Part shown: positions 47,681 through 56,982 of the stretch, piece by piece
Layout of the letters: each line of letters begins with the position of its first letter
Position numbering within the stretch: position 1 is the first letter of the stretch
Assembly (NCBI RefSeq): GCF_900116415.1
Contig: NZ_FPAP01000004.1
Coordinates: 62,001 to 126,000, forward strand
DNA length: 64,000 nt
Direction: 5' to 3'
Source: Chryseobacterium formosense
Lineage (GTDB): Bacteria > Bacteroidota > Bacteroidia > Flavobacteriales > Weeksellaceae
Translations under genes and position numbers: made by a program
The notes under the pieces: generated by a model
Databases searched by the model: none
Seen by the model: the letters and a program-made list of their open reading frames with translations, nothing else
Told to the model about the DNA's origin: nothing

Positions 47681-48586
47681 ATGTTTAGATTACTTTCAAA
47701 AGAAAGCAATATTTTTTCAATTCCTGTTTATATTGGTTTTCTTCTTTTTATAGTAATATTATTTAACATACTGAATTTCAATACTTATGAAGCAATTATC
47801 GCAGGAATTACTTTTCTGGGAATTGCTTTGGGATATTTTTGTTTTAATGCCATTGCACTGAATTACAATACCCATTTGTCTTTGTTTCTCTACACATTTT
47901 TTATTTTTGGGCTCTATGACGGAAATCTCGACCTCGGAATTGCCGTTGCTTTGCTTACCAATTCGTTTCTCCTTCTTCTTTTAACAAGCACCGATGAAGA
48001 TCTGAGAAAAAAATCCTACGTTCTTGTTGGTTCTATTGTAGCATTAAATTTCATATTTCTTCCGACAACCTGGCCAATGATGTGTTTTGTTCTGATTCAT
48101 TTAATTGTAACTTCTGAAAGAGTTGGTTTAAATATTTTCAGATTTCTTTTAGGCATAATCATGATCACGTTGAGTTATTTCTCGGTGATGTTTTTTATGC
48201 AATACAACACCTGGAATACTGCTTATATTCCTTTCGGAAAAATGAAAGTAATGACCGATTATACAGAATTATTTCCGTTAATTCCGATTGCATTAATGCT
48301 GATTTATGCAATATATGACCATTTTCAACATTATAATAAGAAAAGCCCTGTAAGCAGATATAAATATACTTTTTTACTGGTATTTTCACTTGCACAGTTG
48401 GTAAGCATCATCCTTTACATGAATAAAAGCTATGAATACCTTTTACTTTTAGCTTTTCCTTCAACGATTATCCTGAGCCGAATGTTTAAGTTTTTACCAA
48501 AATACTGGATGCAGGAAGCCTGTGTATGGCTTACCATCATCAGTTTGATTGCATTTAAGGCAGGAACTCATTTCAATTTATTTTAA
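47681..48586 (+). CDS. Polytopic membrane protein (DUF6427-like)
   Basis: This 301-residue protein has about eight hydrophobic helices spread over its full length and few charged residues. It matches in size and context the flavobacterial DUF6427 family, which sits beside DUF6341; the family name is from memory. No transporter signature or catalytic motif is visible. It is followed 11 bp later by a DUF3109-family gene on the same strand, so the two are probably co-transcribed. Confidence 0.72.
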   Translation: MFRLLSKESNIFSIPVYIGFLLFIVILFNILNFNTYEAIIAGITFLGIALGYFCFNAIALNYNTHLSLFLYTFFIFGLYDGNLDLGIAVALLTNSFLLLLLTSTDEDLRKKSYVLVGSIVALNFIFLPTTWPMMCFVLIHLIVTSERVGLNIFRFLLGIIMITLSYFSVMFFMQYNTWNTAYIPFGKMKVMTDYTELFPLIPIALMLIYAIYDHFQHYNKKSPVSRYKYTFLLVFSLAQLVSIILYMNKSYEYLLLLAFPSTIILSRMFKFLPKYWMQEACVWLTIISLIAFKAGTHFNLF

Positions 48587-48597
48587 GATTAAAGATT

Positions 48598-49182
48598 ATG
48601 ATTCAAATAGACGATAAATTAATTTCTGAAGATATTTTTTCTGAAGAATTTGTTTGTAACCTTACAAAATGTAAAGGTGCATGTTGTGTGGAAGGTGATG
48701 TCGGAGCTCCTCTCGACAAAGATGAGCTTGTGATTTTAGAAAATATTTACGATAAAATAAAACCTTACCTTACTGAAGCCGGAATTAAAGCTTTAGACGA
48801 ACAGGGAACCTGGACAACCGATCCATTGGACGGAATGTACGTAACTCCAATGGTTGAAAATGCAGAATGTGCTTATGTAACTTTCGATGAAAAAGGCATC
48901 ACAAAATGTGGAATCGAAAAAGCATATGAAGACGGCGCAATTGATTGGCAAAAGCCTATTTCCTGTCACCTATACCCGATCAGAATTACAGAATATTCTA
49001 CTTTTTCTGCTTTAAATTATCATGAATGGAGCGTTTGCAGTGATGCCTGTACTTTAGGAAAAGAATTACAGGTTCCTGTATATAAATTCCTGAAAACTCC
49101 GCTTACAAGAAAATACGGTGAAGATTTTTATGCTACTTTGAGTGATGTTGCGGAGGAATGGAAGAAGGAATATGGAAAATAG
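48598..49182 (+). CDS. DUF3109 family protein (Cys-rich)
   Basis: This 194-residue cytoplasmic protein has eight cysteines in the DUF3109 pattern: CNLTKCKGACC near residue 20, then 'AECAYVTFDEKGITKCGIEK', PISCHLYPIRI and 'WSVCSDACTLGKEL'. Related CxxxCxxxCC proteins (the YkgJ type) are thought to bind a metal or Fe-S cluster. Function is unknown. The gene is 11 bp downstream of the DUF6427-like gene. Confidence 0.88.
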   Translation: MIQIDDKLISEDIFSEEFVCNLTKCKGACCVEGDVGAPLDKDELVILENIYDKIKPYLTEAGIKALDEQGTWTTDPLDGMYVTPMVENAECAYVTFDEKGITKCGIEKAYEDGAIDWQKPISCHLYPIRITEYSTFSALNYHEWSVCSDACTLGKELQVPVYKFLKTPLTRKYGEDFYATLSDVAEEWKKEYGK

Positions 49183-49195
49183 TGTTTATTTGAGA

Positions 49196-49374
49196 TTCGA
49201 GATTTGAGATTCTAAATTCAAGGTTCGAGATTTGAGAATCGGGATTCAGTGTCCAGGATTAGCGATTTTAAATTTCGATTTTAAATTTCGATTTTGAATT
49301 CAAGATTCGGAGGTCACGCTTCGTAATAGGAATATGTATGAATTTAAATTTTTCATGTTCAGTCCCGAAGGGAC
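49196..49374. repeat. Short tandem repeats and a REP-like palindrome
   Basis: The 318-bp gap 49183-49500 has no gene. It contains two copies of TTCGAGATTTGAGA(T/A)TC (49196-49212, 49224-49240), three tandem 13-nt units of CGATTTTAAATTT type (49263-49301), and the palindrome GTCCCGAAGGGAC (49362-49374), similar in size to the GCTCCTACGGAGC repeats. Confidence 0.65.
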
Positions 49375-49445
49375 GACTTTCTGAAGGATAGGATGATAAT
49401 CCTATCAAATTTGGAATCTTATCATTCAAAAAACAGAACAAAAAC

Positions 49446-49477
49446 AAACCACCGCAGGAAAATTCCTGCGGTGGTTT
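49446..49477. terminator. Strong bidirectional terminator
   Basis: A perfect 15-bp GC-rich stem AAACCACCGCAGGAA/TTCCTGCGGTGGTTT (49446-49460 with 49463-49477) lies 24 bp beyond the M16 peptidase stop codon. Confidence 0.92.
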
Positions 49478-49500
49478 TCATTATATGTAATCGACTAAGA

Positions 49501-52353
49501 TTATTTTACTGCCGTAGCTTTTACGGTTGCAGCAGTTTCTTTTTTAGGAGCAGCTTCCCATCCGTCTTCAGGCATTAAAGTAGCAATAACTCTGTTTTTC
49601 GTAAGATATTTTTTAGCAACATCCTGCAGATCTTTTACAGTAAGTGCTTTTACTTTTTCCTGATAATTCAGGATCTCATACTTGTCGCTTCCGTCTAATT
49701 GGTTTTTAGACAAAGCATTCATCCAGTAGTTATTATCTTTGATGTCTGTTTTATAATCATTCATCTCCCCTTCTTTGTACTTATCAAGATCTTTTTGCTC
49801 AGGACCTTTATCGATAAGTTTATGAAGTTCAGCGATAGCACTTTTCGTTAATTTATCAGCATTTTCAGGTCCGCAAGGGAAACTTAAGCTGAAAGAGTAA
49901 TTACCATAAGGAACTTTAGACATTCCGCCTCTTGCTCCACCACCGTAGATTCCGCTTTCGTCTTCTCTCAGTTTCTCGATAACTTTGATCGTAGCCACTT
50001 CACCTAAAGCTGAAAGAGCCAACGCTTCCTTTTCATTGTATGGAGTTTCTCCGGAGAAAACGATCTGAACCATACTCTTAGGATCCTTTCCTTTTTTATA
50101 TACTTTCGTATGATCTCCTGTGATTGCTCTATAACCTGTATCTTTGAAATTTGTAGCCTTTCCTGTCGTCGGTAAACTTGCGATATACTGTAAAACCTCG
50201 TTTTTAAATTTCGCCTCATCAATATTTCCTACGAAATAGAAATGGAAGTTTCCTGCATTGGCAAATTTTTCTTTGTAAACATCATACGCTTTTTTGTAAT
50301 CAGTTGCCGCCCAGTCTTTTTCCAATGGAAGAATACCGATGAATCGTGGGTTCTTCTGATTCGTAAATTTAGCATGCTCACTTGCAAAATAAGTCTGTGG
50401 ATTAGACAATAAATTATCCAACATTGCAGACTGCTTCATTTTATAAGCATTAAATGCTTCCGGGCTGTAATTTAAACCTGTAAAATAAGCGTAAGTCAAT
50501 TCCATTGCGGTGCTCAGATCTTTTTGGTTTGTTCTACCAAAAATTCCTTCCAAAGTACTGCTGATGTATGGATTTACCATCACCTGTTTTCCAGCTAAAT
50601 AATTGGTAAGATCAGCTTTGGAAGCCCCGTTTACTCCAGCTTCAGTAAGAGCCTGATAAGCGAACTGTGTTTTGTTGTAATCTGCATCATTCAATAATGA
50701 ATTACCACCTAAGCTTCTTGCTGAGAAAACAATCTCATCATCTTTAAAGTCAGTTTTTTTGAAAGTAACTTTTGCACCGTTGCTTAAAGTCCAGGTTGTT
50801 GTGCCTAATTTTGCATCGGTTTCAGTTTTAGCAATTTTTCCTTCAGATTTAAATGGTTTTACTAAATTTTTGATGGTCGCTTTTTCTTCGTAAGGTTTAA
50901 GATCAGCTAATTTTACATCATCAAAAGTCTTTAAAACTAAAGCTTCAGTAGGCATGGTTACATTGTCTTTTTTAGGACCTGTAATCACTATTACTCTGCT
51001 GTCTTCTTTCACCATTTTCTTGATCACATCGTTTGTCTGAGCCAAAGTTACGGTTGGTAAGAAAGATTTTGTATCTTCATATTCCCATGTAATTCCTGGC
51101 ATTGGTTCCTGCTCAAGGAAATTTCTAACGTATTCGTCTACCAACATATCGCTTTCTGTTTTGTCGCGGTTGTTGTAAGACCTTTCCATATTAGACATGA
51201 TCTGAGATTTTGCTCTGTCTAATTCTCCCTGCGTAAAGCCAAATCTTTTTGCTCTTTCTGTTTCTTCAAGAAGAACTTTCAAAGCATTTACCTGATTTCC
51301 TTCTTTTACCATTGCAAATCCCTGGAAAGCTTCCTTCGTTCTTGCATACGTTCCGCCGTGATAAACCGAACCGAATGTAAACGGTGGATTGTTTGAATTT
51401 ACCAACTCTCTCAATCTGTTGTTCAACATGGTTGTCGCAAGATTTTCAACCAAACTCTGATTATACTGCTCAACAGTAACATCCGGTGCATAAGCTTCTT
51501 TATCTTTCATAATAAACTGAACCATCGAATTGGTTGCATCCGGATCAGTTTCAATAGCGACTAAAGTTTCATTATGGTTTGGCAAGTCAAAAACCTTTCT
51601 ATCTCTTGGTTTAGAAGGATTTTTGTATTTACCGAAATTGGTTTTGATTTTTTTCTCAACCTCATCTACATTAATGTCTCCTACAACAACAATCGCCATA
51701 AGATCCGGTCTGTACCAATCTTTATGGAATTGTCTGATCACATCTGGCTTAAAGTTTTCTAAAACCTCTTTTGTACCAATTGGTAATCTATTAGCGTATT
51801 GAGATTTGTAAAGCATTTTAGGAAGGTATTTATCAGACATTCTTTTGTCTGCACCCAAACCTAATCTTAGCTCTTCCAATACGACTCCTCTTTCTTTGTT
51901 GATCTGCTCATCGGTAAGAGTAGCGTTGAAAGCCCAGTCTTCCATTACTTTTAATCCGGAATCAAGATTTCCCGGCTTATCTAATGGAACAGGAAGCATG
52001 TAAACCGTTTCGTCAAAACTTGTATACGCATTAAGGTGCTGCCCGAATTTCACACCGATAGACTGTAGAAAATCTACAAGTTTATTATCCGGAAAATTTT
52101 TGGTACCATTGAAGTTCATGTGCTCCATAAAGTGAGCAAGCCCTCTCTGGTTTTCGTCTTCAAGAATAGATCCTGCATTGATAGCCAATCTGAAGTCTAC
52201 TTTTTTTTCAGGTAATGTGTTTTTCTTAATGTAATATTTCATTCCGTTTGGAAGGACACCTGTTTTTACAGAAGGATCCATCGGGATATTCTGTGCAAAA
52301 GCCATTGACGACATTAAAACAACTGCCGCAACTGACGATAGAATTTTTTTCAT
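49501..52353 (-). CDS. M16 family metallopeptidase (insulinase/pitrilysin type), secreted
   Basis: This 950-residue exported zinc peptidase has a signal peptide (MKKILSSVAAVVLMSSMAFAQ). The inverted zinc motif is His74-x-x-Glu77-His78 in GLAHFMEHMNF, with the third ligand Glu expected in 'GVVLEELRLG'. The protein is made of two M16 halves; the C-terminal half has no HxxEH and is structural. Periplasmic M16 enzymes degrade peptides held in a closed chamber. The C-terminus is Lys/Ala-rich. The gene downstream of its start (52509) encodes a secreted protein of the kind found fused or linked to M16 peptidases. Confidence 0.94.
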   Translation of the reverse strand: MKKILSSVAAVVLMSSMAFAQNIPMDPSVKTGVLPNGMKYYIKKNTLPEKKVDFRLAINAGSILEDENQRGLAHFMEHMNFNGTKNFPDNKLVDFLQSIGVKFGQHLNAYTSFDETVYMLPVPLDKPGNLDSGLKVMEDWAFNATLTDEQINKERGVVLEELRLGLGADKRMSDKYLPKMLYKSQYANRLPIGTKEVLENFKPDVIRQFHKDWYRPDLMAIVVVGDINVDEVEKKIKTNFGKYKNPSKPRDRKVFDLPNHNETLVAIETDPDATNSMVQFIMKDKEAYAPDVTVEQYNQSLVENLATTMLNNRLRELVNSNNPPFTFGSVYHGGTYARTKEAFQGFAMVKEGNQVNALKVLLEETERAKRFGFTQGELDRAKSQIMSNMERSYNNRDKTESDMLVDEYVRNFLEQEPMPGITWEYEDTKSFLPTVTLAQTNDVIKKMVKEDSRVIVITGPKKDNVTMPTEALVLKTFDDVKLADLKPYEEKATIKNLVKPFKSEGKIAKTETDAKLGTTTWTLSNGAKVTFKKTDFKDDEIVFSARSLGGNSLLNDADYNKTQFAYQALTEAGVNGASKADLTNYLAGKQVMVNPYISSTLEGIFGRTNQKDLSTAMELTYAYFTGLNYSPEAFNAYKMKQSAMLDNLLSNPQTYFASEHAKFTNQKNPRFIGILPLEKDWAATDYKKAYDVYKEKFANAGNFHFYFVGNIDEAKFKNEVLQYIASLPTTGKATNFKDTGYRAITGDHTKVYKKGKDPKSMVQIVFSGETPYNEKEALALSALGEVATIKVIEKLREDESGIYGGGARGGMSKVPYGNYSFSLSFPCGPENADKLTKSAIAELHKLIDKGPEQKDLDKYKEGEMNDYKTDIKDNNYWMNALSKNQLDGSDKYEILNYQEKVKALTVKDLQDVAKKYLTKNRVIATLMPEDGWEAAPKKETAATVKATAVK

Positions 52354-52464
52354 ATAATTTGATTTAAATCTTTTCTCGGAGATAAAATTAAATATTTATC
52401 ACAACCCCAAGAAATTTAATCACTAATATTTTAGTTAAACTTGCGTTAAAGTTTAAAAAATAAA

Positions 52465-52488
52465 AAAACCGGTAAAAAAACCGGTTTT
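52465..52488 (-). terminator. Terminator between the secreted-protein gene and the M16 gene
   Basis: A perfect stem AAAACCGG/CCGGTTTT (52465-52472 with 52481-52488) with a T-run on the minus strand, 20 bp past the stop of the 226-residue secreted-protein gene. The M16 gene is therefore probably transcribed separately. Confidence 0.8.
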
Positions 52489-52508
52489 AAATACGTTTTT
52501 ATTAATAA

Positions 52509-53189
52509 TTATTGAAAATCAGCATCAGTTACACCCGAATTAACGGTAACTTTTGTGGTTTTGATAATCACTTTTTGCCCACCTCCTTCTGCTTCAATCT
52601 GTTCAGGAAACTTAATACCATCAACGGTTATATAACTTTTTATAACAGCTCCGCTCATTGCATTACCTGTTTTATAAAGCAATCCTGTAGAAGTATCGAA
52701 ATATAATTTCACAGCATCCGACACCAAAACATTGTAGCTTTTTCCGTCTAATGTTTCAACGGCTGAAGTAAATTTAGAAGCATCAAGACCTAATGCATCA
52801 ATGGTTTTGCCTTTTTTTAATTCTACAATTCTGTCGGGCGTAAACTCTACTTTCGTACCAGTCTGATTTGAATGACCTTTCACACCGTCAAAAACACTCA
52901 CAATCTCCTGTCCCATGATAGACTGTACAGATTTGAACTTATTGCCCATCTTTTTGGTTACCGACTTGATTTCCATACCCTGTGCGGAAATAACATCTTC
53001 GCTGACAGAAGATTTTACTGATTCCAACTTCGCCTTTCCTCCCAAAGCTTCAATATATTTATCAATGATCTGTTGCGGAGAAAGTTGCGATTTTACATTT
53101 GATTCAATAGTGGTTACTCTCTGTACATTTGCATTTACTGATGTACTAAGCAAAACAGCGCAGAAAAACGGGATGATGATCTTTTTCAT
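52509..53189 (-). CDS. Secreted LolA-like protein linked to M16 peptidases
   Basis: This 226-residue exported protein has a signal peptide (MKKIIIPFFCAVLLSTSVNA). It contains 'SPQQIIDKYIEALGGKAKLE' followed by a curved beta-sheet pattern ('KMGNKFKSVQSIMGQEIVSV', 'YFDTSTGLLYKTGN', 'GIKFPEQIEAEGGGQKV'). This 'alpha helix then half-barrel' layout resembles lipoprotein carriers of the LolA/LolB/YceB type and the C-terminal extensions seen on some Bacteroidota M16 peptidases. It lies just upstream of such a peptidase. Function is inferred only. Confidence 0.7.
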   Translation of the reverse strand: MKKIIIPFFCAVLLSTSVNANVQRVTTIESNVKSQLSPQQIIDKYIEALGGKAKLESVKSSVSEDVISAQGMEIKSVTKKMGNKFKSVQSIMGQEIVSVFDGVKGHSNQTGTKVEFTPDRIVELKKGKTIDALGLDASKFTSAVETLDGKSYNVLVSDAVKLYFDTSTGLLYKTGNAMSGAVIKSYITVDGIKFPEQIEAEGGGQKVIIKTTKVTVNSGVTDADFQ

Positions 53190-53371
53190 ATTAAATATTT
53201 ATTTGTTTAAAGCTTTGTGAAACCGTGTTTAGTTTTTTAAAAGTATTTCAGTTTCGTCGTTAAATTAAAGTGATAAAGATAATCATATTGAATGACATGA
53301 ATCGTTCTGCACATAAAAACCTTCGGCATTCCAAAGGTTTTCATTTTTTTTTAACCCAATATTTACAAGAA

Positions 53372-54346
53372 CTATTCTTTCACAAACTTTGTAGAAGTAC
53401 AATTACCTTCTTTATCAATCATCTGCAGAATATAAACTCCTTTCGACAATGAGGATGTACCCAGCTTAAGACTATTTACAGTATTTTTTTGTGATAATAT
53501 TTTCTGACCTGCCGCATTAAATACATTGATCTCTGTAATTTCTTTGTCCCCTTTTACATACAGATGGTCTTTCACAGGATTCGGATAGACAGAAAAGCCG
53601 TCATCAATCGTTACGGACTTTACACCCAGGCTTTCCAAATTGTTCACAGCATTCAATCTTATAAAAGGAAAATTAAACTTTGTAATCCCATTATTCTGCT
53701 GCCAACATCCTGAGAAATATGTCGTATTCACCGTAGTATTTGTATCTAATGTTCTTACAGGCACATCAATAGGATTATTATGTCCTGTATGGCGTATTTC
53801 TATAACTAAATTTCCGCCCGTATAAAGATAAGGCGTATCGAATACGAGCGTATAAGCGTAAGGATTACTGCTGTTTCCGGCAGGAACTGAGCCTGCAGAA
53901 ATCATAAGGTTTCCGGATTTTACCATCGTCTGAGTCCCGACAATATTAGCTGCAAAGTTCATTTGCATATTAGGAGGAGTCACTCCTTTGCTGAGGTAAA
54001 TCTCATAGCTGCCGAATGCCGTATCAGTGAGTGGCCATGCATTTGTATAAGAACCCTGGAGACTGAAAGAGATCGAGGTAATGTATTTGTTGACCATTAA
54101 AGAAATCGGTGCATGAGCTATAAGAATCTGAAATCTTCTTGGAGCATTTGCATAAGGCCCCAGGAAAGCTCCGTCTTCATTAGTGATGCCCGGCAAAATT
54201 TGGAAGCTCCCCTGTGCTTTCAAGTTTGAAGATAAAATCAATGTGAGTACCAATGCGAACAAACTCAGTTGTCTGCTTCTTTTTCCGTTAAGAATGATAG
54301 ATGAAGCTGAGAATATATAACCAAAAGAGAATAGACTTTTTTTCAT
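53372..54346 (-). CDS. T9SS-secreted surface protein, paralogue 1
   Basis: This protein of about 324 residues starts at MKKSLFSFGYIFS; in-frame upstream ATGs would add 16 residues. The signal is unusual: about 30 charged residues (GKRSRQ...) precede the hydrophobic stretch that ends SNLKAQ. The body is a beta-sandwich domain with 'YEIYLSKGVTPPNMQMNFAA' and 'YTGGNLVIEIRHTGHNN'. The last 75 residues are a type A T9SS sorting domain: 'GFSVYPNPVKDHLYVKGDKE', 'INVFNAAGQKIL' and 'SLSKGVYILQMIDKEGN...KFVKE'. It is exported, cleaved and attached to the surface or released. It is a tandem paralogue of the next gene. Confidence 0.88.
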   Translation of the reverse strand: MKKSLFSFGYIFSASSIILNGKRSRQLSLFALVLTLILSSNLKAQGSFQILPGITNEDGAFLGPYANAPRRFQILIAHAPISLMVNKYITSISFSLQGSYTNAWPLTDTAFGSYEIYLSKGVTPPNMQMNFAANIVGTQTMVKSGNLMISAGSVPAGNSSNPYAYTLVFDTPYLYTGGNLVIEIRHTGHNNPIDVPVRTLDTNTTVNTTYFSGCWQQNNGITKFNFPFIRLNAVNNLESLGVKSVTIDDGFSVYPNPVKDHLYVKGDKEITEINVFNAAGQKILSQKNTVNSLKLGTSSLSKGVYILQMIDKEGNCTSTKFVKE

Positions 54347-54459
54347 ATTCATAAATTTAGTGATCATAAAGATACGGTTTCTTAATAATATCAAAATTAA
54401 GATCTTACATCATGCGTAATTCAAAACCCACAATTGCAATCAAACTTGAACATAAAAGC

Positions 54460-54490
54460 ATATCTCCAATTTCTTGGAAGTTTTCACATA
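54460..54490 (-). terminator. Degenerate terminator of T9SS paralogue 2
   Basis: TCTCCAA-TTTC-TTGGAAG with an AAAAGCA upstream flank is a weaker version of the terminator at 55580-55605 (same loop and flank). It lies beyond the stop of the 319-residue T9SS gene. Confidence 0.5.
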
Positions 54491-54531
54491 CTTATTAAAG
54501 TCAATAAATTTATCTGTTAAACGATCAAATA

Positions 54532-55491
54532 TTATTCTTTAACAAATTTCGTCGAGGTAGAATTACCTTCTTTATCAATCATCTGTAAAATATAAGCTCC
54601 TTTTGATAATGAAGAAGTGTTCAGTTGTGGAATTTTCGTATTGTTCTTTTGGTATAATACTTTCTGACCTGCAAAATTGAATACATTAAATTCTACAATT
54701 TCTTTTGTTGATTTTATAAATAAATTATCTTTTACAGGATTCGGATAGACAGAAAAACCATCATCAATGGTTACTGATTTCACACCGAGTGTATCAAGAG
54801 AATTAATCTTTATGTAAGCAAAGTTACCATTTAATACCCCTCCTGTTCCCTGCCAACATGCAGAAAAAAGAGTACCATATCCTGCTGACGTATTGGTGCT
54901 CGTAACTGAGTGCGTGGAAAGAGAGCTCGAGTTACTTCCTGTATGACGTATTTCTAAGATAAGATTCCCTCCGCTATAAAGATAGGGAGTATCAAACAAA
55001 ATATTATAACTGAAAGCATTGGGATCGCCACCCGAAGTGAGTGAGCCCGCAGGAATAATCAAAGCGCCGGTTCTTACCATTGTCTGTGCTCCCGTAATAT
55101 TTGCTGCAAAATCTAATTGTCTGTTGGCAGGATCTACTCCGTTACTTAAATAAATCTGATAACTGCTGAAAGTAGCATCTGCAGCAGGCCAGGCTGAAGA
55201 GGCTGAAGCCAAAAGCCTGAAAGAAATAGAATTGAGATATTTACCAACCAAAGGTGTAAGCTGGGTATCATCAATCAGCATCTGATAAGTTCTTGCAGAA
55301 TTTGCCAAAGGTCCCAAAAAACTTCCGGAAACATTGCTATCCGGAATTATTTTAGAAGTCTGCGCTTTTAAATTTGCAAATAATGTCACCATTACTACGA
55401 ATAGAAATGTCAATGAAAATTTTATTTTTCTTTTAGATAAAATAACAGAATCTGAAGTTTCAGATTGTTTAAAGAATAAAGTTGTTTTCAT
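54532..55491 (-). CDS. T9SS-secreted surface protein, paralogue 2
   Basis: This 319-residue protein is clearly homologous to the gene at 53372, with the same long charged pre-region before a hydrophobic segment ending ANLKAQ. The beta domain is shared ('YQIYLSNGVDPANRQLDFAA', 'YSGGNLILEIRHTGSNS'). The C-terminal type A sorting domain is nearly identical: 'VKSVTIDDGFSVYPNPVKD' and 'LSKGAYILQMIDKEGNSTST'. The two probably arose by tandem duplication, and the sorting domains have stayed closer than the cargo domains. The ligand of the cargo domain is unknown. Confidence 0.88.
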   Translation of the reverse strand: MKTTLFFKQSETSDSVILSKRKIKFSLTFLFVVMVTLFANLKAQTSKIIPDSNVSGSFLGPLANSARTYQMLIDDTQLTPLVGKYLNSISFRLLASASSAWPAADATFSSYQIYLSNGVDPANRQLDFAANITGAQTMVRTGALIIPAGSLTSGGDPNAFSYNILFDTPYLYSGGNLILEIRHTGSNSSSLSTHSVTSTNTSAGYGTLFSACWQGTGGVLNGNFAYIKINSLDTLGVKSVTIDDGFSVYPNPVKDNLFIKSTKEIVEFNVFNFAGQKVLYQKNNTKIPQLNTSSLSKGAYILQMIDKEGNSTSTKFVKE

Positions 55492-55579
55492 ATTGTAAAA
55501 TTTTTAATAATTCTAAATTTACAATATTTTTTTCACAATAAAACCAAAACAACATTACCATATTATCAAACAAAAGCAA

Positions 55580-55605
55580 AAAACCTCCAATTTCTTGGAG
55601 GTTTT
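55580..55605 (-). terminator. Trigger factor terminator
   Basis: A perfect 11-bp stem AAAACCTCCAA/TTGGAGGTTTT (55580-55590 with 55595-55605) with a TTTC loop, 21 bp past the stop codon of tig. Confidence 0.92.
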
Positions 55606-55625
55606 CAATATTTATCAGAGAATAA

Positions 55626-56960
55626 TTATTTTTTCAATTCTTCTAAAAACTCGTCGTGAGAGATCTCAGTTTCTTTTTTAGTAGCTTTCTCAAGGATAAC
55701 GTCTTTCAACTTAGCCATTGCTACTTCAGAAGAAATTTGTCTTACCTGCTCTTGGTCTTTCAACATTTCAACAGCGTATTTCTGAACTTCTTCATCACCT
55801 AAATGGTGAATTCCGTAGATTGCCAATTGATTTTTCACCAACTGTTCAGCTTGTGCCAAAACATCAGCATAGTCTAACTGAATTTCGTTTTCGCTCATCA
55901 ATTTACCTTCGATGATCTGATATTTTAACTGATTTTTTTCAGCTTCAAGAATTTCTTTTGCCTGATCTTCAGACTGGATGTTCTGATTTGAGAACATTAA
56001 CCATTTTACCAAGAAAGATTCAGGAAGTTTTACTTCTTCTTTTTCAGAAACCTGCTCCAACACTTTGTTTACGAAGTGTACGTCTGCATTCTGCTGGAAG
56101 TATTCATCCAATTCAGATTTTACTTTTTCTTTCAACTCTTCTTCAGACTTGATGTTTCCTTCACCGTAAACTTTATCGAAAAGTTCCTGGTTTAGTTCAG
56201 CAAGATTCAAAGAATAGAAATCTTTTACTTTCACCTCCACTTCAGCGTGGTGTAAATGCTCAACTTCTTCTTTAGAGAATCCTAATTCTTTAGCCAAATC
56301 TTCGTCAGAAGCAAGAGTTTCTTTAGAAACCTTTACAGACTCATCCATTTTCAAAGATTTTACCAATTTGAAAGCTGCTTTATTTTCAGCGGTAATGGTA
56401 GCATTCTTTGGGTGGTGGTGGTGCTCTCCTTCTGCATCTTCTTCAACTACCTGAGTAATTTCTAAAGCTACGTAAGAATCTTTCGTGATTTTGTCTTGCG
56501 GCACCTGCTCTGCAAAACGTCTCTGCATATTTTCGATGCTCTTGTTGATTTCTTTATCAGAAGCAGCTACTTTGTAGTGTGCAGCTTCATATTTAGAAAG
56601 ATCGATAGAGAATTCAGGCTCGAAACCTACTTCAAAAGCAACCTCCAATTTCTCTGCATTATGATTAAAATCATTTACAGGCTGTGGAACCGGCTGACCT
56701 ACCAATCTCAGTTTGTTTTCGTTGATATAGTTATTCAAAGCATCAGAAACCTGCTTGTTGATTTCCTCAAATGCAATACCTGCTTCATACTGCTTTCTTA
56801 CCATACTCAAAGGCACTTTCCCTTTTCTGAAACCAGGAACCTGTGCGTTTTTCGCATAGTTAATCAATTGCTTCTCTACTTTATCTTTGTAGTCAGACTT
56901 TTCTAATGTCACTGTAAGCAATGCACTTACATCATCATGATTTTGAGCTGTAACGTTCAT
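55626..56960 (-). CDS. tig: Trigger factor (ribosome-associated chaperone)
   Basis: This 444-residue chaperone has a normal trigger-factor length. The N-terminal ribosome-binding domain has the signature 'QVPGFRKGKVPLSMVRKQYE' (the GFRxGKxP loop). A PPIase-like middle domain follows, then the long helical C-terminal arms from about residue 250 ('YGEGNIKSEEELKEKVKSEL'). In the middle domain a charged loop carries a HHHHP run (residues about 176-180), seen in some Bacteroidota. The gene is monocistronic with a full consensus promoter (56983-57014) and a strong terminator. Confidence 0.94.
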   Translation of the reverse strand: MNVTAQNHDDVSALLTVTLEKSDYKDKVEKQLINYAKNAQVPGFRKGKVPLSMVRKQYEAGIAFEEINKQVSDALNNYINENKLRLVGQPVPQPVNDFNHNAEKLEVAFEVGFEPEFSIDLSKYEAAHYKVAASDKEINKSIENMQRRFAEQVPQDKITKDSYVALEITQVVEEDAEGEHHHHPKNATITAENKAAFKLVKSLKMDESVKVSKETLASDEDLAKELGFSKEEVEHLHHAEVEVKVKDFYSLNLAELNQELFDKVYGEGNIKSEEELKEKVKSELDEYFQQNADVHFVNKVLEQVSEKEEVKLPESFLVKWLMFSNQNIQSEDQAKEILEAEKNQLKYQIIEGKLMSENEIQLDYADVLAQAEQLVKNQLAIYGIHHLGDEEVQKYAVEMLKDQEQVRQISSEVAMAKLKDVILEKATKKETEISHDEFLEELKK

Positions 56961-56982
56961 TATCGATTAAAATTTTAGGTTG

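Noticed and set aside
53270..53452. Plus-strand ORF of 60 codons beside T9SS paralogue 1
   Set aside because: It overlaps the T9SS gene on the opposite strand, with low-complexity AT-rich composition and no homology signal.
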